Assembly (NCBI GenBank): GCA_024710355.1 | Contig: JANJUX010000003.1 | Coordinates: forward strand, 62,001 to 126,000 | Direction: 5' to 3' | DNA length: 64,000 nucleotides | From: Candidatus Rifleibacteriota bacterium | GTDB taxonomy: Bacteria; Muiribacteriota; Ozemobacteria; Ozemobacterales; Ozemobacteraceae | Shown here: positions 18,220 through 27,495 of the stretch, in pieces | How the letters are laid out: every line of letters starts with the position of its first letter | How positions within the stretch are numbered: the stretch's first letter is position 1 | Translations under genes and position numbers: made by a program | Notes under the pieces: model-generated | Databases searched by the model: none | Seen by the model: only the letters and a program-made list of their open reading frames with translations | What the model was told of the DNA's origin: nothing

Positions 18220-20364
18220 TTGGCAATATCGAATTCTGAATTTGGCGCACACGAACTTTATTCGGCACTGACCAGTGGCAATGGTACCATGGTTCTCGGT
18301 TGTCTTGAAGATATCGACCACCGGGTTCCGGCTCGCAGCGAGGCCGAACTGCTTAAAAAAGCCTTTGACGAAGTCAAAGACCCGGTTCTTTCGTTTCAGC
18401 TGAAAAAATCCCTGCGGCTCGCGGTTTTCAAGCTCAAGGGCACCCAGTTCAAAGTCGCCCTTTCCGGCCTTGAGAAACTTCTCCAGGATCAGACGCGCCT
18501 CGATGACCTCGCGCTCGGCGTTACCTCAATTGAAGCCGCTGAAGCTTTTCTGGCTGCCGATTATTTTCGTCAGGCCGGCTGGCAGAACTTTCCGGCAGAA
18601 ATCCTGCCAAATTTCTGCCAGTTTTTCAAGAAGCACGGCAGTATCGAAGATTCACCGGCGCTGATCGACCTGACCCGCCATCCGAACCCCACAGTTATTA
18701 CCGCTGCTCTGGCTGCGCTCGAAAAACTCGACCCGGTCAACCTGCAGGGAATTATCATTCCACTTCTCGATTCGCCGCAAAATGTCATCAAGGCTCAGGC
18801 CATTCAGGCTTTTTACCGCTGGAACCGCGCCGAAGCGCTCAAGCACCTCGTTAAACTGATGTTCTCAGAAAACGAGTCCGACGTCGTTCTGGCGCTGCAC
18901 CATGCCGCGTTTTTCCCTTACCCTGAAATAGAGCCGCACCTTATCAGGCTTTTGACTCAGGTAACCAGCCCCTCAGTCTTGATGCGCGTCAGTCAGATTT
19001 TCAAAAATAACGCCCACCCCGAACTGCCGTTCAGGATTTTCTGGGTTAACCGTTCGCTCGACGGCCAGCACCAGAGCCTCGTTAAGGGTATTCTGCTCGG
19101 TATCGTCAGAGCTCTCTCTGATAAAAAGCTCATCGAAGTTTCTGTTCAGGATTACCTTAACCAGCTCAAGGAAAGGGTGCGCCGCGAAGAACTGAGCCTG
19201 CTGAAGGAAACCTGTAAAATTTCCGGTGATGACGGTGATGACGCAATCCTCCCCGGTCTTGACGATTTCGATATGGCACCTCCGGCTGAACTGGCGCCGG
19301 TAACCAGAGGGCCAGCTGCCGAAAAGCCAGTTTTGGCAGCTGAAAAGCCTGCTGAAAAACCGGTTGAGCGGCCGGCAGCACCACCGCCACCGCCAAAAGC
19401 GCCTGAAGTTGAATTTGACAATTTCGACAGCCTCTCCGAGCAGGAAAAAGTTCAGCTGCTTGCCCGCGCCAATGCCAAATTCTTCGCCGACAACAAGCCA
19501 AAACTGCTTGAATTGCTTGGTTCAGCACAAAGCAAAGAGCTGGCGGCGATTATCAACCTGTTCGGCAAATTCGGTCAGGCCGGTCAGGATACTGAACGCA
19601 TCAAGAAGCTCGTTAAAAGCGATAATCCTGATATCGTCTGCGCCTGTATCAAAGCTCTCGCAACTCTCGACGCTGAGTTTCTCTGCCTGTATCTGCCACA
19701 GTTCATGCAGGAAAAGAATGGCAAGATACGCATGACCGCAACCCGTGTTTTCGTTGGTATCGACCGCGACAGAATCAAGAGCCTGCTGACGAGCATGATC
19801 GGTTCGGCCAATGCCAAACAGCGTTCGCTTGCCGTTTCGACCGCGATGCTCGTTGACTTCAATATCGTCAGACAGCCACTGCTCGATGCCCTCGCCAAAG
19901 AAACCTCGGTTGAAATTATCGAAAAACTTGGCGTGGTTCTCTCTGCCAACCCTGACCGTGAACTGCTCGCTTCGGTTTACAAGATTGCCCAGACGTCGAG
20001 AACCTCGCTCCGGGCTGAACAGCAGCGGGTTGTGCAGACACTCGCCGAAAAACTGGCGATTGCGCTGAACCATATTTCAACGCCCGAAGAACTGATCAGC
20101 GAAACACAGCAGGCTTATGATGTCGAAATCAAAGCCGCTGCGGCTGCGAAAGAAAAGGCCGAAGCCGAGCGCCGCGCCTCCGGCATTGTCGACGAAGAAG
20201 AAAAGGCCGACGAGGATAGCGGCGTCGGCTCGATTCTTACCGCTGAAACCGGCGACGCCAGAACCACCAGAGCCAAACTGACCGTCATCATCTGGATGCT
20301 GGTCGCCGTAGTCTGGGGCTGCGGCATGGCTCTGCTGTTTCTGCGTTTCGTTACCGGCGAATGA
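18220..20364 (+). CDS. HEAT-repeat protein with C-terminal membrane anchor
   Basis: 714 aa. The N-terminal 340 residues and a second block (about 405-625) are alpha-helical HEAT-like repeats, for example NPTVITAALAALEKLDP and NPDIVCACIKALATLD. They are joined by a Pro/Ala/Glu-rich linker (about 365-395). The C-terminus has a charged stretch and one transmembrane helix (LTVIIWMLVAVVWGCGMALLFL), so most of the protein is cytoplasmic and tail-anchored. The start is TTG at 18220, supported by GGGGAT six bases upstream; the first in-frame ATG is 23 codons later without a site. HEAT repeats are protein-interaction scaffolds; partner unknown. Convergent with the next gene, 12 bases apart. Confidence 0.75.
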   Translation: MAISNSEFGAHELYSALTSGNGTMVLGCLEDIDHRVPARSEAELLKKAFDEVKDPVLSFQLKKSLRLAVFKLKGTQFKVALSGLEKLLQDQTRLDDLALGVTSIEAAEAFLAADYFRQAGWQNFPAEILPNFCQFFKKHGSIEDSPALIDLTRHPNPTVITAALAALEKLDPVNLQGIIIPLLDSPQNVIKAQAIQAFYRWNRAEALKHLVKLMFSENESDVVLALHHAAFFPYPEIEPHLIRLLTQVTSPSVLMRVSQIFKNNAHPELPFRIFWVNRSLDGQHQSLVKGILLGIVRALSDKKLIEVSVQDYLNQLKERVRREELSLLKETCKISGDDGDDAILPGLDDFDMAPPAELAPVTRGPAAEKPVLAAEKPAEKPVERPAAPPPPPKAPEVEFDNFDSLSEQEKVQLLARANAKFFADNKPKLLELLGSAQSKELAAIINLFGKFGQAGQDTERIKKLVKSDNPDIVCACIKALATLDAEFLCLYLPQFMQEKNGKIRMTATRVFVGIDRDRIKSLLTSMIGSANAKQRSLAVSTAMLVDFNIVRQPLLDALAKETSVEIIEKLGVVLSANPDRELLASVYKIAQTSRTSLRAEQQRVVQTLAEKLAIALNHISTPEELISETQQAYDVEIKAAAAAKEKAEAERRASGIVDEEEKADEDSGVGSILTAETGDARTTRAKLTVIIWMLVAVVWGCGMALLFLRFVTGE

Positions 20365-20376
20365 CCGGCACGGATT

Positions 20377-20961
20377 TTACCAGGATCTGGCGTGAAACTG
20401 CGACGGGTAAAAAGCCGTGTAATTGCTGGTCGGCCAGTTGTTCTGGTAAAAACGCAGGTAGCTGCCATAGACATAACCGCGGCGAACCGGGTGATAGGCT
20501 GACTGAATAAAAAACCAGTTGCCGTAGCGACCGAGAACGTAAACCTGCTCCCCGGTGTTCAGAGAGCCGACTACATTCGAGTTTCTTTTCTTTTTGCCGG
20601 CAACATAGGGCTCAGATCTGACATTCAGATTGCAGGCAACTGCGGCAACAGTGTTCATGGGCGTATAAGAATTCTGATAAGCCGGGTAACCTGCGACATA
20701 GCCGGGGTTACCATAGGCGCCGTTGTAATAAGACCAGTTGAAACCGTTCCAGGCAGGTGCCGGAATCTGTGCCGACGGCACCGGAACTGCGGGATACATG
20801 CCAAGGTAGCCATAGGCCGGCCACGGATAAGATATGCCGCTGTTGACTACTCCGTAACCCCACGCGGTGGGTACAACGATGCCTCTGCGGGCTTCGGCGA
20901 CACTGGCACTCATAACGAGAACCAGCAGAATTGCTGACAGCAAAATTCCTTTTTTCAGCAT
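20377..20961 (-). CDS. Secreted bacterial SH3-domain protein
   Basis: 194 aa. Signal peptide (KKGILLSAILLVLVMSASVAEA), then a Tyr/Pro/Gly/Ala-rich linker (about 30-105), then one SH3-type domain (about 110-180). The domain has the usual signature: CNLNVRSEP, GSLNTGEQVYVLGRYGNWFFI and RRGYVYGSYL. SH3b domains often bind peptidoglycan, so a periplasmic or surface role is likely. It has a perfect AGGAGG ribosome site. No catalytic domain is attached. Confidence 0.75.
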   Translation of the reverse strand: MLKKGILLSAILLVLVMSASVAEARRGIVVPTAWGYGVVNSGISYPWPAYGYLGMYPAVPVPSAQIPAPAWNGFNWSYYNGAYGNPGYVAGYPAYQNSYTPMNTVAAVACNLNVRSEPYVAGKKKRNSNVVGSLNTGEQVYVLGRYGNWFFIQSAYHPVRRGYVYGSYLRFYQNNWPTSNYTAFYPSQFHARSW

Positions 20962-21068
20962 AAGTTTTCCTCCTTGAAATAACTCACGATAAAATTTTAC
21001 CGCGAAATTTCCCCAACGCCTAATTTTTTCTAAGTCATGTGTTGCGATTATAAAATTTAATCTGAACT

Positions 21069-21114
21069 AAAAACCTTAGAGCGGCAATTTCGGGGTAAAA
21101 ATTGCCACTCTAAG
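21069..21114 (-). terminator. Rho-independent terminator after the 183-aa secreted protein
   Basis: 15-base arms (21075-21089 and 21100-21114) pair with a single mismatch. On the minus strand the stem is followed by GGTTTTTAG. It lies about 70 bases past the stop codon at 21183. Confidence 0.75.
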
Positions 21115-21182
21115 CCCTGAAAATGTCTTTTTTTGCTTTAAATCATGAATTTAAAGGGAAGTCGGCTGGTCCGACCCCAAAG

Positions 21183-21734
21183 TTAAAAGTGGAACTTGGG
21201 CATGTCGGTGATTGGGCTGGTGAAGGTGAAGCGGAAATTTTCGTTGTTATTGTTACTGTCGCCATCCCAGCGGCCGTGAATGAAGAACTTCAGCTCGACG
21301 TTGAGATCGCCGAACTGCTTGTAATATGGGGCATTGCGAAACAGCAGGCGGTCGACGACGGTGTTCTCGGGCAGTTCCATCAGGCGGTTGATGTTTTCGA
21401 TGCGGCAGGTCGGGTGAAACGAGATGATCCTGATGCGCTGCGCGCGGTTTTTCAGTTCCTGTTTCATGGTCATGAATTCGCGCTGCTCACCGTTGACTTC
21501 GATGTAAAAATTCGCCAGGCCTTCCTGGGTGAGAAAGCCATTGTAGGTGATGGTCATCGCCATTTCGCCCGGCCGCTGCAGCCAGTCGACCCTGACGCTG
21601 ACAGTGCCGTCGGCGTCGGTTATGTCTCTGGTTTCCGAGTTGATTATATCGAGATCATTCATTTGCGCACCTGCTTCGATGGTAACAAACAATAAAGCTG
21701 CCAGCAAAAGAATAACTGTAATTGCCTTTTTCAT
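21183..21734 (-). CDS. Secreted protein of unknown function
   Basis: 183 aa with a clear signal peptide (KKAITVILLLAALLFVTIEAGAQ). The mature part is beta-rich and polar, with one Cys and an Asn-rich turn (GDSNNNNENF) near the C-terminus. A strong GGAGGT ribosome site lies seven bases before the ATG. It has its own terminator at 21069. I recognise no family. The 262 bases between this gene and the pilin cluster hold no gene; a weak TTGAAC/GTTCAA hairpin at about 21950-21968 could end the pilin operon. Confidence 0.65.
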   Translation of the reverse strand: MKKAITVILLLAALLFVTIEAGAQMNDLDIINSETRDITDADGTVSVRVDWLQRPGEMAMTITYNGFLTQEGLANFYIEVNGEQREFMTMKQELKNRAQRIRIISFHPTCRIENINRLMELPENTVVDRLLFRNAPYYKQFGDLNVELKFFIHGRWDGDSNNNNENFRFTFTSPITDMPKFHF

Positions 21735-21996
21735 AATTTCGACCTCCGGAATAAAATTCCGACGGCTTTAAAGCAATTATTGTGCCAACTTTTTAAAGCG
21801 CGCTGCTGGAGCTTCTGTGGAGCATACTGGTCGCTGTTTTGTATTTATGTTACACAAATTAAGCAGAATTTCATATCTGACAGGAATCGGGGATAAAAGG
21901 CACTGGGTCGGCGAAACAGCAAACTCATTAAAACTTTATAGCCAATAATTGAACTTTTTTTGTTCAAGCTGCACGGTTTTTGAGCAGGGCAGTTTT

Positions 21997-22422
21997 TTAC
22001 CAGCTGCTGTAAGGGCGACCCTTGAGATCGAGTTTGTCGCTGGCCGAGAAAACATCGAAAACATTGCGCATATCAGATATCTCGGCGTTCTGGTCGTCGG
22101 TGGTCGATCTGGTTCTCCAGTCGGCTTTTTCGGTGAACGGGTCAAGCGGAATTTTGCGCAGCAGCCGCTTTTCGACAAGTTCTTCGAGACTGGCCGGAAA
22201 ATACGCTGCGTCATCGAGGCCGGGTTCTTTTGCCGACTTCTTTTCATAATAGCGGTCGATAGCCCGGCGCATCTCTTTGAGATGGTCGCGCAGCAGCTCT
22301 TCTTTCTGCTGTCTGACGACATTTTTCGCAATCGGAACCGCAGTTGTCGAGAGAATACCGATAATCACGGTGCAGACTATCAGTTCGAGCAGCGACAGGC
22401 CTTTTTTTTCAGTAATCAGCAT
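21997..22422 (-). CDS. Type IV pilin-like prepilin 2
   Basis: About 141 aa. It begins MLITEKKG followed by LSLLELIVCTVIIGIL, a class III prepilin signal: cleavage after Gly, Glu at mature position 5, then the hydrophobic helix. The first mature residue is Leu rather than Phe. The C-terminal region (PASLEELVEKRLLRKIPLDPFT) resembles GspG-type pseudopilins. I chose the ATG at 22422, which overlaps the upstream prepilin gene by 14 bases; an ATG at 22440 is also possible. Last gene of the pilus operon. Confidence 0.8.
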   Translation of the reverse strand: MLITEKKGLSLLELIVCTVIIGILSTTAVPIAKNVVRQQKEELLRDHLKEMRRAIDRYYEKKSAKEPGLDDAAYFPASLEELVEKRLLRKIPLDPFTEKADWRTRSTTDDQNAEISDMRNVFDVFSASDKLDLKGRPYSSW

Positions 22423-22822
22423 AGCTGCGGCCACCATGGTCGGTTGGAGATTTTGCCGTATTATCAGGTGCGAAAAGCCTGATGTGCCCTTCAAGCTGGT
22501 CATATTGCCATGATCCGGCGGCATTGCTTCCCTGCCACTTTTCGGGGATGCGGCTGATGAATGCCGGCACCAGTTCGTTCAGTGATGCGGGAAACCGGCC
22601 GTTATTGTGGAGAGCATATTGATAGACAGCGGTTCGCAGCAGATTCAGCTCGTGCAGCAGTGCCGTGTCTTTTGCTTTTTTCACGACGCGGGCGTTGTGG
22701 TAACCGGCTGCGGTAACAAGAATGCCGATCACCGAGACCACGACGAGCATTTCGATGAGAGTAAAACCGCGGCGTCGGTTCTGGCGGCCGCGCCTGTCTG
22801 CATTTTGCACTGCTTTAAGCAT
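22409..22822 (-). CDS. Type IV pilin-like / GspG-like prepilin 1
   Basis: 137 aa. The leader is long and Arg-rich (DRRGRQNRRRG), then FTLIEMLVVVSVIGILVTAAG: the textbook prepilin motif with Phe+1 and Glu+5. The soluble part has the GspG-like pattern FPASLNELVPAFISRIPEKW. It would be processed by a prepilin peptidase (PilD), not seen in this window. It follows the pilP-position gene by 8 bases. Confidence 0.88.
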   Translation of the reverse strand: MLKAVQNADRRGRQNRRRGFTLIEMLVVVSVIGILVTAAGYHNARVVKKAKDTALLHELNLLRTAVYQYALHNNGRFPASLNELVPAFISRIPEKWQGSNAAGSWQYDQLEGHIRLFAPDNTAKSPTDHGGRSYADY

Positions 22823-22830
22823 TGGCTTCC

Positions 22831-23415
22831 TCAGTTGAATTCGAAAAGATTGCGGCTTCCCTGCCCTTCAGCCGCCGACGTTGCCTTTTTGAATTTCAGA
22901 CTTGTATAGATAAACGCTTTGTCGGGCTTGACCTGCAGGAACTTTGCCAGCCCTTTCAATTCGGCTTCAAGGGCATCGAGGGACTTGTTGCGGCTGATTA
23001 CGGGATGAGAAACGAATTCAAAAAGTCTGGCAACCAGTTCACGGCTGCTGGCAACCGCCTGATCTGACATTTCGGGCTTGCCAGCCATTTGAATTGCCGC
23101 TTCGGCAGACGCAAGGTCCTGGTTCAGCCGGCCGGCATACTGTGGGTATTCTTTGATTACGGGCTTAAGTGTTCTGGCAAGCTTTTTGAGGCTTTCGGGC
23201 TTGACGCTGAACCGCTTTACTTCGCCAAGCTGGGCGGTTTCGAAGCTTTCGTTGACCAGACTTTCGATTATACCGCCGCCATTTTCATAGACGATTGTCA
23301 GCAGCAGAATCAGCAGCAGGCCATAAAGAACCCGTTTTTCGCGCGCGCGCAGGCGCAGTGTATCGATAACGTCTTCACGGTGTTTAACGGCGAAATCGCC
23401 TCTTTTGTCTATCAT
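22831..23415 (-). CDS. Pilus-operon single-pass membrane protein (pilP position)
   Basis: 194 aa. A charged cytoplasmic N-terminus (about 1-27), one transmembrane helix (VLYGLLLILLLTIVY) and a helical periplasmic domain. It overlaps the end of pilO by 4 bases (ATGA), so it is part of the inner-membrane assembly subcomplex. Its position after pilM-pilN-pilO is that of pilP, but it has no lipobox or visible PilP HR domain, so it is not called pilP. It may be a GspM/GspC-like or lineage-specific alignment component. Confidence 0.65.
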   Translation of the reverse strand: MIDKRGDFAVKHREDVIDTLRLRAREKRVLYGLLLILLLTIVYENGGGIIESLVNESFETAQLGEVKRFSVKPESLKKLARTLKPVIKEYPQYAGRLNQDLASAEAAIQMAGKPEMSDQAVASSRELVARLFEFVSHPVISRNKSLDALEAELKGLAKFLQVKPDKAFIYTSLKFKKATSAAEGQGSRNLFEFN

Positions 23416-23939
23416 TTTACCAGTAACCTCATTGTCAGAGCGTAACGGGCCCCTTCGATCAGCACGATTTCATTGATGATAACCGGTGAATCAAGGTTTT
23501 CGACCGCCGCAAGAAAATTGCGCATATTCGCATAATCCGCTCGCAGATTCATCTGCAGGCGATAAGAAGGCACTTCGAGTCTGTCGAATTCTTTGCTGAA
23601 TTCATAGCGCACTTCTTCAAGGGAAACGCCGGCCGAGCCTGCAAGCTGCTGCAGCCGGTCGATCAGCGCTGGCAGATCTGCTTCTGCCGGCAGCAGAGCG
23701 TCTGTTTCCGCGAGCAGATTTTTGAGGTGCTGCAGGCGGTAACTTTGATCGAGAAAATTTTCACGGTTACGCACTGCCAGTCGGGCGCCTCTTACCGCTT
23801 CGGCATAGCTGGCGGCGGTAGTGTGCAGTGCTTCGTTCTGCGGTTCAATAAGCATTGTCGGCAGAAAAAACAGAACCAGCAGGATGAAAAGCGGCAATGG
23901 CGCACGTTCTTTGAGTTTTTTCAGTTCATTCGGATTCAT
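23412..23939 (-). CDS. pilO: PilO-like pilus assembly protein
   Basis: 175 aa. One N-terminal transmembrane helix (PLFILLVLFFLPTMLI), a coiled-coil region (about 35-85), then a ferredoxin-like domain with LPALIDRLQQLAGSAGVSLEEVRYE and YANMRNFLAAVENLDSPVIINEI, the PilO/GspM pattern. It heterodimerises with PilN in the inner-membrane alignment complex. It starts within the stop codon of pilN (TGATG). Confidence 0.8.
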   Translation of the reverse strand: MNPNELKKLKERAPLPLFILLVLFFLPTMLIEPQNEALHTTAASYAEAVRGARLAVRNRENFLDQSYRLQHLKNLLAETDALLPAEADLPALIDRLQQLAGSAGVSLEEVRYEFSKEFDRLEVPSYRLQMNLRADYANMRNFLAAVENLDSPVIINEIVLIEGARYALTMRLLVK

Positions 23940-24517
23940 CAGGGCAATTCTCCGCTTTCTCCGGCATAATCGACCTCGAGGCTGAAAGTAACGCTGGTAT
24001 TGCCTTCAAGTTCGCTGCTGGTATGTTTTTTCAGGTTGGGGTTAACGAAGACGCTTTCAGCGAACAGTGCCCGCAGCAGTTCGGTAACTCTGCCAAGATC
24101 GGTCGCTTCGCCTTCAAGGCTGATTCTTACCAGTTTTTCCGGGCGAATACCGATGCGTCTGTAGCGCACCTGTGGCGGAGTAAGCTTTTCGAGTCGGTTT
24201 AGCAGCGTGCTCCATGAAGTCCGGCACAGGGTCGATGCTCGGCGCCAGGCAAAATATCTGCCTTCGGCCTCTTCGAGGTCTTCTTTGGCTGGTCGAAGTT
24301 TTGCCAGTTCTTCCTTGAAGCTGCCCAGACGCGCATTTAACTGCTCTTCGGCGCCTTGATAGAAGCCTATTGTGCTTCCGGCGGTGGTGTATTTGTAGGC
24401 AAAAAACATGGTCAGGGCAAGCGGCACTGAAAATAGAATGACCAGAGAGGTCTTCAGCATAAAACTGCTGCCCTTGCGATAAACAACCGTTGGCTTGAAA
24501 TTTAAAAAGTGCTTCAT
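23939..24517 (-). CDS. pilN: PilN-like pilus assembly protein
   Basis: 192 aa. A short cytoplasmic tail, a transmembrane helix (LKTSLVILFSVPLALTMFF), a coiled coil (about 55-90) and a small alpha/beta domain (SWSTLLNRLEKLTPPQVRYRRIGI...LEGEATDLGRVTELLRAL) typical of PilN or the GspL C-terminus. In the classical system the PilN tail binds PilM; here the INLLP motif is not evident (HFLNFKPTVVY). The ATG follows a GGTGA ribosome site, 8 bases after pilM. Confidence 0.78.
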   Translation of the reverse strand: MKHFLNFKPTVVYRKGSSFMLKTSLVILFSVPLALTMFFAYKYTTAGSTIGFYQGAEEQLNARLGSFKEELAKLRPAKEDLEEAEGRYFAWRRASTLCRTSWSTLLNRLEKLTPPQVRYRRIGIRPEKLVRISLEGEATDLGRVTELLRALFAESVFVNPNLKKHTSSELEGNTSVTFSLEVDYAGESGELP

Positions 24518-24525
24518 CTTTTCAC

Positions 24526-25599
24526 CTACTTTGCCAGCAGACCGAGGCAGGCTGCAAAGGCCGGCCCGGTTCTGACCTTGTCTTCATCGACTTTTTTTGC
24601 CAGCGGCATTTCGGCCAGCGGGTTGAACAGTCGGCACGGGGTTTCTAGATACTCGGTGAGAAATGTTTCAAGCCCGGCGAACATACTGCTGCCACCGGTT
24701 AAAAACACTGCCGGCAGCCGCGAAACATTGAACTTATCCTGGAAAAACCTGAAAGTTACGTTGAGTTCGCGCAGCCAGTTGCCGAAGATGCGCTCGATGC
24801 GCTGCCGTCGCCCGAGCAGTTCACTTACGTCGGCCCGGCCAGTCGGGAAAAACTTTTCCGAAGGCTTCGTCTTCATTGCCGTTTCGAGATTGACTGAGTC
24901 GAGTTCGCTGATGATTTTGGCGAATTCTTCACCGGCCACTTCGATAACCCGCTCATACATCAGTGCGCCGCGGCTGTAGGCTTTAAAAACCGTTGTTTCG
25001 TGGCCTATATGCAGGTTAATGACGGTCTGATCAACCGTGCGGTCGGGGAAAGATTCTTCGAACAGATTGAACACACCGAGGGAAGACGTGTCGAACGCCA
25101 TGACCTCGATATGCAGGTCAGTGGTCAGACTCGAAAGGATCTCGATGATCTCAGCCTTCACAGCTGCTGCCAGCACCTGATAGTGCCCGGGGGTGGAAGC
25201 TGGGCCAAGAATCTGATAATCGACGAAAACTTTCATGCCTTCGGGAATTGGCAGACTCTTTTCGAGGCGCCAGGAGAGAAAGCCCGGAAAGCGGCGCTCA
25301 TTGTCTGAAAGCTCGAGCGTCTCGAGATGCAGCTTGACCCAGCGGTCAGGCAGGCCCACGACAAAACCCTGGCGGGTATTTTTAACGCTGCGAACCAGCC
25401 CGGCAAGAGTGTTTTTAAACACGGTCAGATCGCTGATGAATGGGCCGGTGAAGTCACCGCCCACCAGCCCCTGTGGCAGTTCAGCCATGGCAAGATTGCG
25501 CATGACGTAGCCCTGGCGGGCTGGGCCCGGGTCGACAGCCGCGATTTTAAGGCTGCTGGTGCCGATATCGAGAGCAACCAGATCGGTGTAAAGGTTCAT
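24526..25599 (-). CDS. pilM: PilM, actin-like ATPase of the pilus assembly complex
   Basis: 357 aa. FtsA/actin fold: phosphate-1 loop VALDIGTSSLKIAAVD at residues about 8-23, a second nucleotide loop (VINLHIGHETTVFKAYSRG) in the middle, and the adenosine motif FLTGGSSMFAGLE near the C-terminus. PilM is a cytoplasmic ring protein linking PilN to the PilB/PilC motor. It overlaps pilB by one base (TGATG) and is read just after it. Confidence 0.9.
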   Translation of the reverse strand: MNLYTDLVALDIGTSSLKIAAVDPGPARQGYVMRNLAMAELPQGLVGGDFTGPFISDLTVFKNTLAGLVRSVKNTRQGFVVGLPDRWVKLHLETLELSDNERRFPGFLSWRLEKSLPIPEGMKVFVDYQILGPASTPGHYQVLAAAVKAEIIEILSSLTTDLHIEVMAFDTSSLGVFNLFEESFPDRTVDQTVINLHIGHETTVFKAYSRGALMYERVIEVAGEEFAKIISELDSVNLETAMKTKPSEKFFPTGRADVSELLGRRQRIERIFGNWLRELNVTFRFFQDKFNVSRLPAVFLTGGSSMFAGLETFLTEYLETPCRLFNPLAEMPLAKKVDEDKVRTGPAFAACLGLLAK

Positions 25600-27485
25600 C
25601 AGAGCACCCCTTCTTCAAACGTGACACGGTTCATTTCTTCGAATGTGGTGAGGCCCCGCTCGACTTTCTGCCAGCCGGCGCGGCGCAGCGGTACCATGCC
25701 CTGGGCAATAGCCGCTTTTTTGATTTCGAGCGGCGACTGTCGGGTAAGAATCATCTGTTTGATTGCCGGTGACAGTTCAAGAACTTCAAAAATGCCGGAA
25801 CGGCTCTGATAGCCGGTGTCATGGCAAAAACGGCAGCCTTTGCCCTTCTTGAATTCGACGTGCGAATAATGTTCGAAGTCGATAGTCAGACGCTTCATTT
25901 CTTCAGTTATTGTGGTGTCGTCGCCGGTGCAGTTCTTGCAGTTGAGGCGCAGCAGACGCTGTGACATGATCAGGTTGAAAGAACTGACGAATTCATACGG
26001 GTCGATTTCCATGTTTTCGAGACGCGAAATGGCATCGGTGACGTTGTTGGCATGAATCGAGCTGAAAACCAGATGGCCGGTGAGCGCCGCGTTGATGGCA
26101 ATTTTTGCGGTTTCTGGGTCGCGGATTTCGCCGACCATGATTTTGTCGGGGTCCTGGCGCACGATCGAGCGCAGACCAGAGCTGAATGTCAACCCTTTCT
26201 TTTCGTTTACCGCAATCTGCACGATATCCGGCAGCTGGTATTCGACCGGGTCTTCGATGGTGATGAATTTGTCTTTCGGTGTGTGAACGAATTTTAATGC
26301 CGAATAGAGAGTGGTGGTTTTACCCGAACCGGTCGGGCCGGCAACCAGTATCATGCCGTATGGCTTTTTGACGTTGCGCTTGAACAGAAGCAGGTCGTCG
26401 CCCTCGAGCCCGAGTTTCTGAATGTCGAGGCCGAGTGCCGATTTGTCGAGAATACGCAGAACCACGGTTTCGCCAAAGATCGAAGGCAGAACCGAAACGC
26501 GGAAATCGACAAAGCGGTCATCGATTTTAAGTTTGAAGCGACCATCCTGTGGTACGCGCTTTTCGGCGATATCAAGCTGTGCCATAACCTTCAGGCGCGA
26601 GATGATCGGGCCGCGCAGCCGCGGTTCGACATCAGAAAGCACCTCGAAGAGAACGCCGTCGATGCGGTATTTGACCTTCAGCTGCGATTCGTAGACTTCA
26701 AAGTGAATATCGCTCGAACGTTTGCGCACGCCCTTGAGAATGATGGCATCGACCATTCTGATAACCGGGGTTTCGCTGCCGAAACCGGCGCTTTTGGCGA
26801 CCCCGGCGGCCGGTGCATCGTCTTCTTCCTCGATCATAACTTCGAGTGGCGGAAAATTTTCGAGGTCAGCAAACACCACTTTTGAGTCGAGACTGGTTTC
26901 GATCATCAGATTCAGAAGCTTCTGAATCGCCATCTTTGAGGCAACCAGCGGGCGAATCGGCAGCCCGAGCTGAACTTCGAGTTCTTCGATCGAATCGACA
27001 TTGCCGGGGTCATGCATGATCAGCTGGATCTCTTTGCCAAACTTCTGATGCGGAATAAAGCAGTAGCGTCGCATCAAGGCCACATCGATGCTGTTGAAAA
27101 GCTCGTCGTTGACCTCGTAGCGGGTCAGATCGACATATTCGATACCAAGCTCTAGAGCGATGGCCTTTGCGTATTCTTCTTCGCTTATCAGACGTTTTTC
27201 GATAAGGACCTGGCCGAGATTGGCCGGAATCGCGCCAAACTCGCTGACCAGCTGCTGTACGTAATCGAGCGTGATAAAGCCTTCTTCAACGAGAATTTCG
27301 CAGAGAGCTTTCTTGCGAAAAGTAGCGGCAAAGGCTTTGAAAAGGTTCTGGTCAGTAACTTCGGGGTCGCTGTCGAGTCGGCGCAGAACCTGGTCAGACT
27401 GACCGTTCGACTCTTTGAAGAGTTTTTCGGCTTTACCCGCATCGATAATGCGTTTTTTTACCAGAAAATCTTTGAAACTTTCCAT
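25599..27485 (-). CDS. pilB: PilB/GspE-type assembly ATPase
   Basis: 628 aa. N-terminal MshEN-type domain(s) (about 55-200), then the GspE ATPase. Walker A is GPTGSGKT (383-390), the Asp box is ITIEDPVEY (about 408-416), and Walker B with the GEIRDPETA motif spans 447-460. A zinc tetracysteine is formed by C516, C519, C551 and C554. It powers pilus or pseudopilus extension. MshEN domains bind c-di-GMP in relatives, so this step might be c-di-GMP-controlled (inference). No pilT retraction ATPase is visible nearby. Confidence 0.93.
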   Translation of the reverse strand: MESFKDFLVKKRIIDAGKAEKLFKESNGQSDQVLRRLDSDPEVTDQNLFKAFAATFRKKALCEILVEEGFITLDYVQQLVSEFGAIPANLGQVLIEKRLISEEEYAKAIALELGIEYVDLTRYEVNDELFNSIDVALMRRYCFIPHQKFGKEIQLIMHDPGNVDSIEELEVQLGLPIRPLVASKMAIQKLLNLMIETSLDSKVVFADLENFPPLEVMIEEEDDAPAAGVAKSAGFGSETPVIRMVDAIILKGVRKRSSDIHFEVYESQLKVKYRIDGVLFEVLSDVEPRLRGPIISRLKVMAQLDIAEKRVPQDGRFKLKIDDRFVDFRVSVLPSIFGETVVLRILDKSALGLDIQKLGLEGDDLLLFKRNVKKPYGMILVAGPTGSGKTTTLYSALKFVHTPKDKFITIEDPVEYQLPDIVQIAVNEKKGLTFSSGLRSIVRQDPDKIMVGEIRDPETAKIAINAALTGHLVFSSIHANNVTDAISRLENMEIDPYEFVSSFNLIMSQRLLRLNCKNCTGDDTTITEEMKRLTIDFEHYSHVEFKKGKGCRFCHDTGYQSRSGIFEVLELSPAIKQMILTRQSPLEIKKAAIAQGMVPLRRAGWQKVERGLTTFEEMNRVTFEEGVL

Positions 27486-27495
27486 CTCATCTGTC

